A DNA stretch of 64,000 bases from assembly GCA_009599575.1 (NCBI GenBank), contig VWND01000001.1, positions 2,418,001 through 2,482,000 of the forward strand, given 5' to 3'. The stretch comes from Blumeriella jaapii. Its lineage: Eukaryota; Ascomycota; Leotiomycetes; Helotiales; Drepanopezizaceae. The position numbers were made by a program, and so were the translations under genes. Shown piece after piece: positions 58,117-64,000 of this stretch; within the stretch, counting starts at the first letter, position 1; the number at the start of each line of letters is the position of its first letter. Below the pieces are notes generated by a model. That model did no database searches, was not told the DNA's origin, and saw only the letters and a list, made by a program, of their open reading frames with translations.

Positions 58117-59691
58117 GGGTTTTGATGGAGGAAGTTCGAGAAACTTGCCTTTGGAAGAAATTTCGGTTATCTGAGCTTGTACTAAGCTTTCTACACTCTC
58201 TGGGGGCCTACATCGAGGATGAGGGTGAAGTCCGGTCGGCTGTGCCAGGCCAGGACAAGCGCCAAGCTGCCGCCGGAGTTAAGCGAGATCAACAGTCGAC
58301 TAATCAAGCCCTTTCACCACCCTTTCTACTCTGCTTGCATTACGCGCCCGAGTCACAATCAATCCAAGTCCGGCTTACATCTTCTTTCTAGTATCAATCG
58401 TTGTGATTCGGACTTTGTTCAGTCGATGTCATGCCAGACCGCCGATTTCGTCAAGTCCTTGTTGTGACCATCGCCGGAAACGGCGCTGCGATAACCCGCC
58501 AGCTCATGTTGATTGACCCCTTGATTCTGCGCCGAAAGCGTCTAGATTCGCTGGCAACATGTGGATCTACGCCGAATAATTCCTGGCAGCTACTGTACAA
58601 AGACTTGGAACGAACGAAGAAAAGCCTTACCCGACCCGAACACGCCTTCAGTCCCAGGCATCAGCTAGCTGCAAGCGAGCATTCTGATTGTCGAGCCATT
58701 TCGATAAAACGGTGCGTTTACTTTCAGTATTTCTCAGTGGCAGATCTACCCGAAGAAACAAGATGCCTTTCCTTTTTTTGATTTCTTGTTTCCTCAGCAT
58801 TCCCTATCCCCGCCATGAGGACTCCGCTCGCTCTGGAGTCTTGGCTCGCCACTTGGTCTTTCAACACTGATGTGGATGCCACACCACTGTTCCGCTTCGG
58901 GTCAACGAGTTGCGTGATCACAAATCTAGGCGCAATGAACCAGAGGAAGGGAGTGACAAATGCAGTCATTAGAAAAGCAGCAAAGGTTCCAGAAGCGCTG
59001 GGACCTCTGATGGCCCAATGCTCGGATCGAACTGCGAAAATTCCAAGGTTTCACAGTACGTGGGACGCAAACAGAAAGTGGGTTTAAACGACGAAGAGGT
59101 TTGCAAGAAGCAGATCGGAACTTGAAGTCCAGTAGGGTAAGGCGAGACAAGAGCCATTGGATTCACGATAACATGCAGACTTCACTCCTTGGTTAAACTC
59201 CACATTTGAGTAGAAGACACTCTTTAGCCTTTCCACGTATGGAAGGAAATGTTTGCTCTCGCTGATTGATGAATCGCAGCTTCTTCTGTGTTGAGGAATT
59301 GGTTTGAAACGTGTATCGGGATCATGTAGTGGCCAAATTAGGTGTGCTATGCAAGAGAAGACCAAACTGTTGAAGCTAAAGAAGACATCATACCATGAGC
59401 TGAAACTGGTTCTCGGCGGAATTAATCTCTTTATCATAGAAACAAGGGACCATTGTTGACGATCCACCCTGCTGTGAGCATGAACTCTAGAGACTTGATA
59501 TCAAGGCACTCTTTCATAATTACGGATTTGTCACTTCCTTCGAGTCTATGCTAAAAAACTAGGTACAATCTTTGGCAACAGCGTCATATGCGTTGAGAAA
59601 TCCCAGTGACAGATAGCTGCTAAGAAATGTATCGTGACTTGGCAAAGATGGGCGTGGAGAGTACAATAGGCTAGGAGGAATCATGTTAAAA
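58117..59691. other. 1.6-kb stretch without a recognised gene
   Basis: Open frames at 58431-58781 and 58815-59087 (plus) start with ATG but show no domain and no clean splice partners. The TACTGTAC word at 58591 is the only repeat noticed. It may hold further decayed sequence linked to the GH3 remnant. Confidence 0.4.
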
Positions 59692-60511
59692 CTAACATCC
59701 ATCATAATTTCCCAGGAGAGTGTAAGGGCCTTCCTCGAACACATCCGCAGTCTCTTCATCCATGATGCGTTGTTTGGGTCGGTTATCGTACTCCGCGAAC
59801 AGCTCATCCATCCACTCTGTAGGGTCTGCTGCAGCCCGGAGCTTGTGCCTGAGAAAGAAAGGGTACATGACTTCTACCGTCACAGATTTAAGGGCGTCCC
59901 AGATTTGATATCTGGTATCCTCGAGCCACGTATCCAGTTCATCGAGTCTACCCTGGACTTCGGCCAACGCTGTGGTCGTCTGGCCCAGCTCTGCCATGTG
60001 GTAGGTTTGTCCTTCTGCGATCATCTTCAGAGCGCCCTCCATGAGTGTTTTGGATTTGTTTTTGCGGGCCGTATCTCTTCTGATGGTCGCATGACGAACC
60101 CACAGATCCATGATTTCGTTCCAGGGCGTGACGATGTTGTCCGTCAGGATTTGAGCTTTGTGCGTTACACCGTTGATCGTCACGGGGATGGCGTCTGTCT
60201 CCGAGCCGGTCCAGATGATCGGAGCAGATGTCGGTCCAAAGGTACGACTGAATGGATCGGCGCTGGAGCTGGGCTTTTTTGGCTCTGATCGACTAGTACC
60301 GTTGGTATCGAGGACGCCTCCCAATCCGTTCTCCTCTAAAATCTGTGCTAGCAAGTCGATGAGATATTGCTGGTTTCTGATGAGCTCACTAAGATACGTT
60401 CAGTATGGCCCAAATGTGCATTACAACTGAGGCAACTGACCATTGACGCATGTTCGTAGAGCGCTGCTCCTGCAGGAACAAGCCGAGTGATCTCTCATCG
60501 GGGGAAGCCAT
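59692..60511 (-). CDS. Hypothetical protein, helical, lineage-type
   Basis: Two exons, 60511-60441 and 60388-59692, join at a GT-AG intron and give exactly 255 residues. The head is MASPDERSLGLFLQEQRSTN, then a helix ELIRNQQYLIDLLAQILEEN crosses the splice. A Ser/Pro linker follows, then a globular-looking part (IPVTINGVTHKAQILTDNIV) and a long helix (EGALKMIAEGQTYHMAELGQ to LDTWLEDTRYQIWDALKSV). I do not recognise a family; no signal peptide or membrane segment is seen. It lies in the accessory-looking end of the window. Confidence 0.66.
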
Positions 60512-60991
60512 GATTCGCAGATTGAAGAGTGTAGGCCTTTTGGGTTGAGGAACTACTTTGGCAGTGAGCTAGAAGTACGATCAGATGTACTTAGAAGTGT
60601 GGTATATTTGGATCATAACAAAGGAGACAAAGGTTCTGCAAACGGTGCACTTACACATGTAGAACACAACAGTTGATATCATACTTGCAAAGAACACAGT
60701 TTCTACAACGTTCCAAATGCTTTGTTCTTGTTATCCGCAGCATCGGCTAGAATCTTCTGTCGCTGCAACCGGATCAGCGATGTAGACATTCTTTCATCGT
60801 TCGACATTCTTTGCCCATTTCATTGACTTGATCCACACGATGAGCACAAAGGCTTTTGAAATCCTTGCGAACATCGCACTCTTTGATGGAACTGAAGATT
60901 TGAATGAGTGTAAGTCTCGCTACTGAGATAGCTGAAAACGTGGAACTCACACCAAGTTGATCTTGACGGGCTGCCTGAGTAACGCTTAACT
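60512..60991. promoter_or_regulatory. Divergent upstream region of two lineage-type genes
   Basis: 480 bp between the hypothetical gene (minus) and the DUF6590-like gene (plus). No motif is recognised. Confidence 0.5.
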
Positions 60992-62237
60992 ATGGCAGAC
61001 AATATAAATACGCAAAATATCGGTGGCAGTGTGCCAACAGATCCTTCTCAGACAGGAAGAGGGAATGGAAGAGGCAATGGACGAGGGCGTGGAAGAGGTC
61101 AAGGAAATGGAGGAGGTCAAGGCAATGGAAGAGGTCAAGGAAATGGAGGAGGTCAAGGAAGTGGAAGAGGTCAAGGCAATGGAAGAGGTCAAGGCAATGG
61201 AGGAGGTCGAGGAAGTGGAAGAGGTCAAGGCAATGGAGGAGGCCAAGGAAGTGGAAGAGGTCAAGGCAATGGAAGAGGAGGGGGAGCTTCAGCGTTTTCC
61301 CCCGCGACGCAACAACCAACACCAATCTCGTTCAAGAGCTTTGGGCAGATATGGAACCGGGAATCATTCCACCCGGGAGACGTTATTTGTGCACCTTTCC
61401 ACATCTCGGATTCACAGCAGCCACCTGCCTCTCCCGACCTGTACCAAAGTATCTGCAAGCAGGGCACCTGGATCTACACCAAGTTCAGAAAATTGATTAT
61501 CATCGACATGTGGAACGATCACTGTGTGGCAGTCCCTTTGTATACCAACAACGGTAATGGGGTAAAATCCAAGAGGGCGAAGCATGAATGGATAGGTGTA
61601 CGAGACGCTGCGGATCCGGTAAGCGCGTCCTTTGATACCAGCATCGAGTGTGCGAAATTCCCTCGAGCAGGACTCGACTCACTTCGTTTGTCAACTTTGG
61701 CACATACTGACAATCTTTTTGTTCAGAACCCACGGAAGTCAGACACTATGCATGAAAACATTTTCGTTCAAAGGGTATCCGAACTAAAACATCCCAATAA
61801 CAGCACCAATGTGCACTGGATCAAGAATACCACTTACGCCCTGTACACGTCTGCTGTGACTTTTGCGTACGATAAGTGAGTACATCTTTCTCAAGACTTG
61901 CAGCTTTGCAACGGCCGAGAATCTCAGCATTTGCGATGCCCAAATCGCATGGGGGAAACTAATACATTTCACTAATGCGTGATTCAGACATTGCGCGAGA
62001 GACGGAAAAATAAACGACGACAATGATATACTTAGGCTCCAAAATTTGTTTCATTCTCGATGTAAGAGGAAACACGACGACGGTACTGCTGTAGTGGCAA
62101 AAAAAAACACTGGTTATGTTTATGTTGGAGAGAAGGGAAAAGAGCCCTATTGGTGGATTGAACTTACGAACAATAGACTGTACCAAGAGGTCCGCGAAAC
62201 TGGGCGAGAGGCAGAGTATCGTCGGATTACATTGTGA
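60992..62237 (+). CDS. Gly/Gln/Arg-rich repeat head fused to a DUF6590-like domain
   Basis: Exons 60992-61875 and 61988-62237 give 377 residues starting MADNINTQNIGGSVPTDPSQ. Residues about 21-95 are imperfect GRGQGN/GGGQGS repeats encoded by an 18-bp tandem unit at about 61060-61280. The body begins FHPGDVICAPFHISDSQQ and has YTKFRKLIIIDMWNDHCVAV and PLYTNNGNGVKSKRAKHEWI, which match the pattern I know for the fungal DUF6590 family. The second exon adds a basic stretch and GYVYVGEKGKEPYWWIELTN. The Gly/Arg/Gln head resembles RGG-type RNA-binding or phase-separating regions. Biological role unknown. Tandem unit number probably varies between strains. Confidence 0.78.
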
Positions 62238-62711
62238 TTAACTTCGGTTTTCTTGAAGCTTGAAAGTTTCCTGGGCGTACTGTTTCGAATGGCATGTATT
62301 TAAGTAGAGGAATAGATCAAATAGACGGCTTGCAATTTCCAAGGTGGTAGCTCTTTGAATGACTGACTACTACACATCTCTGAATCTAAACTGGATCTAT
62401 AGAGCAACGCCGAGTAACCTCGTCTTTCCACTTTGATCGCCTCAGTCATGCAATTCTTGTTAATCGAGATACTCGCAACTCATCAGAGGAACGCCAGATC
62501 GTACCAGAGGTTTCGGGGCATCTCGCAAGGTGTAGGTAGGGTTGACTTCACCCCATTACTGCTCTGGTTACCAGTTCAATGAAGCAAAGAAGCATGTTCC
62601 ACAAGTTTCATGATTTTGTTTGGCAAATTATCATCATCACACGGAGAAACAATCAAGCGTGACAACTACCAGTACTTCCACGCATTTTATAGACGTAACA
62701 CAGATCGCAGC
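62238..62711. other. Intergenic, convergent 3' ends
   Basis: 474 bp between the DUF6590-like gene and the NUDIX gene. Nothing recognisable. Confidence 0.5.
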
Positions 62712-63299
62712 TCACACATTTTCCTCTCCCCTCCTCAACCTGAACCCCTCTAGGATACTCTCCTCCTGCCCTCTGGCCGTGAATCGAAACACCAGCCCCT
62801 CTGTCGTTCTGCCAGCCCTGCACTCCTCTTCGCCAACCCACGCAAAAGCCTGGTGCTCCTTCTCATCCAGCTTCACGTCCCCCTCTCTCACCATCACCTC
62901 AAACTCAAGCTTCACGATCCTCAAGCCTCTGCTCGTGACGAACGTCCTTCCATGCCCCCCTTCTGCTGGGATGAGTCTCTTGACACGGATGACTGCCAGC
63001 CCCGTCTCTTCAAAGACCTCGCGCGCAACGCCATGAAGGATCGTGGCGTCGGATGCGTCGACGCCGCCGCCGGGTACCTCCCACAGATGAGGGCGGGAGT
63101 CTGAGGCGGCGCGTTGGACCAGTAAGATCTTATTGGCGGGCGAAAAGATGAGAGCGCCGGCTGCGATCGCTTGGGGCTGAGATGGCGATTCAGGGAGGGA
63201 AGAGAGGTACGTGGATACTGGGACAGCGAAGGAGGATAGCTTGGGGTCGTGCGTGAAGGCTGCTGAGCCCGTCTGCGAACTTGGGGTCGAGGAAGTCAT
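62712..63299 (-). CDS. NUDIX hydrolase
   Basis: Hydrolyses a nucleoside diphosphate linked to another group; substrate unknown. A single exon of 195 residues from the ATG at 63299 (MTSSTPSSQTGSAAFTHDPK); the frame upstream of it lacks an ATG. The domain opens AIAAGALIFSPANKILLVQR. The NUDIX box is GGGVDASDATILHGVAREVFEETGL: REVFEETG is intact, but the first Glu of G-x5-E is Ala, with Asp residues beside it. EFEVMVREGDVKLDEKEHQA and FAWVGEEE complete the fold. There is no targeting signal. It faces away from the DUF6590-like gene's start and shares the short 5' gap with the phospholipase C 3' end. Confidence 0.9.
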   Translation of the reverse strand: MTSSTPSSQTGSAAFTHDPKLSSFAVPVSTYLSSLPESPSQPQAIAAGALIFSPANKILLVQRAASDSRPHLWEVPGGGVDASDATILHGVAREVFEETGLAVIRVKRLIPAEGGHGRTFVTSRGLRIVKLEFEVMVREGDVKLDEKEHQAFAWVGEEECRAGRTTEGLVFRFTARGQEESILEGFRLRRGEENV

Positions 63300-63526
63300 T
63301 GTGATCGAGGATGGATACTGCGGCTGGGTAAGCTGGTCGATGTGCACACTTGAGATTTCAAGACTGGCTCAACCATGTGTGGTTTGGAAGTTCGGAGGGA
63401 TGGTTGTGCAAGATTGAGGGAGGGCTAAGCGGCTCTGAAGTTCAGATATCACGTGACCCCACGAGAAACAAAGAGAGGAAGCTTCAATTCTAATGACATT
63501 CAGGGCCCTAAGTAGACTTTCGAGAT
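63300..63526. other. NUDIX upstream region
   Basis: 227 bp between the NUDIX start and the stop of the next minus-strand gene. No motif recognised. Confidence 0.5.
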
Positions 63527-64000
63527 TTATGCGTCGTCGAGTTGAAACTTGACCAGCAAGGAACACTTCGTTTCCCGCCCCTTCAGGTCCAACATGCGAA
63601 TGAATCTCCAATCCTGCACCGCATACATGACCCGCACGGCAGCAACGGCAAAGACCGGGTTCACCGCAAAGCTATCGTCGCTCTTGATAAGGATCCGTAC
63701 AAAAACCAGCTCATTGTCCTCATACTCCCAGTCAAGCGTCTCGTTCCAGACTGGATCTGTAGGCGGGGACTTGGCACCGTGGTGAATCAGGCCAAGTTTG
63801 TGTTGTTTGTAGGGCGCAGTCTTTCGCTTGGGCGGCGCCTTGTGAGGATGATCGGGGTGGATCAACATGCAAGTCACGTAGGGCTTGATCTCCTCAGGGT
63901 TTACGTTTTCGGGGACTGGAATCTGCGATGCCCCTGCTACGTGGAGACTGAGTTTTTTCCGCACGCCGGTGCTGAGCTTGCCGCTTCCGCCGTGGCGAAG
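63527..64000 (-). CDS. C2-domain C terminus, probably of a phosphoinositide phospholipase C (partial)
   Basis: The open frame runs in from the window edge, so the N-terminal part is missing. It reads GSGKLSTGVRKKLSLHVAGA, then PVPENVNPEEIKPYVTCMLI, a Lys-rich insert KAPPKRKTAPYKQHKLGL, DPVWNETLDWEYEDNELVFV and VYAVQDWRF-like end RFIRMLDLKGRETKCSLLVK. The order (beta-strand start, PYV, a DPxWNE strand, LxFVRIxI, DLKGxxT) is that of the C2 domain closing delta-type phospholipase C. The catalytic X/Y barrel would lie beyond 64000. It could also be another C2 protein. Confidence 0.68.
   Translation of the reverse strand, partial: LRHGGSGKLSTGVRKKLSLHVAGASQIPVPENVNPEEIKPYVTCMLIHPDHPHKAPPKRKTAPYKQHKLGLIHHGAKSPPTDPVWNETLDWEYEDNELVFVRILIKSDDSFAVNPVFAVAAVRVMYAVQDWRFIRMLDLKGRETKCSLLVKFQLDDA

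Noticed and set aside
63300..63347. Upstream start for the NUDIX protein
   Set aside because: The extended frame begins with GTG; the first ATG is at 63299.

Overview
The window is nuclear DNA of a filamentous ascomycete (Pezizomycotina). Genes are closely spaced on both strands and carry short GT-AG introns of about 40-100 bp. The products are typical fungal housekeeping proteins plus fungal-only families (an AB-hydrolase, a DUF6590-like protein, Ser/Pro-rich orphans), and there is no bacterial operon or Shine-Dalgarno layout. I cannot place it below subphylum.

Layout. 0.6-6.7 kb: HMG-CoA synthase, a fold-3 alpha/beta hydrolase and the peroxin PEX14. 6.9-14.5 kb: one complete Ty3/gypsy LTR retrotransposon with 132-bp LTRs and a 5-bp target duplication; its reading frames carry G-to-A/C-to-T type damage (RIP-like). 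14.7-19.4 kb: kinetochore NDC80 and a two-RRM SR-type protein. 19.4-23.5 kb: gene-poor, with a 32-bp-arm hairpin, simple repeats and a Pol III-type tRNA-like RNA locus. 23.5-37.5 kb: TRF4-type poly(A) polymerase, a Pex23/Pex30-family dysferlin-domain peroxin, YIP1, PAM16, a short-chain dehydrogenase, a small three-exon membrane protein and ERCC1/RAD10. 37.5-40.2 kb: AT-rich gene-free DNA. 40.2-56.7 kb: a TMEM135-like protein, a leucine-rich-repeat protein, a coiled-coil orphan, an RRM protein ending in three metallothionein-like modules, a 70-residue conserved protein and a Ser/Pro-rich orphan, separated by many microsatellites and minisatellites. 56.8-64 kb: accessory-looking DNA with a GH3 glycosidase remnant, two lineage-type genes (one with an 18-bp-repeat Gly/Gln-rich head and a DUF6590-like body), then a NUDIX hydrolase and the C-terminal end of a probable phospholipase C.

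The genes are independent housekeeping units rather than one pathway, although three are peroxisome-linked (PEX14, the Pex23-like peroxin, the TMEM135-like protein). YIP1/PAM16 and TRF4/Pex23-like are divergent pairs sharing upstream DNA. Several otherwise good genes need one-base frame corrections (HMG-CoA synthase, TMEM135-like at two places, coiled-coil gene, probably the LRR gene), which points to consensus indels in the assembly more than to decay. Main second-look items: the RRM-metallothionein fusion, the tRNA-like structured RNA, tiny exons of 3, 7 and 17 nt, a stop codon assembled by splicing in the SR gene, and an octamer (TACTGTAC) strongly over-represented between genes.
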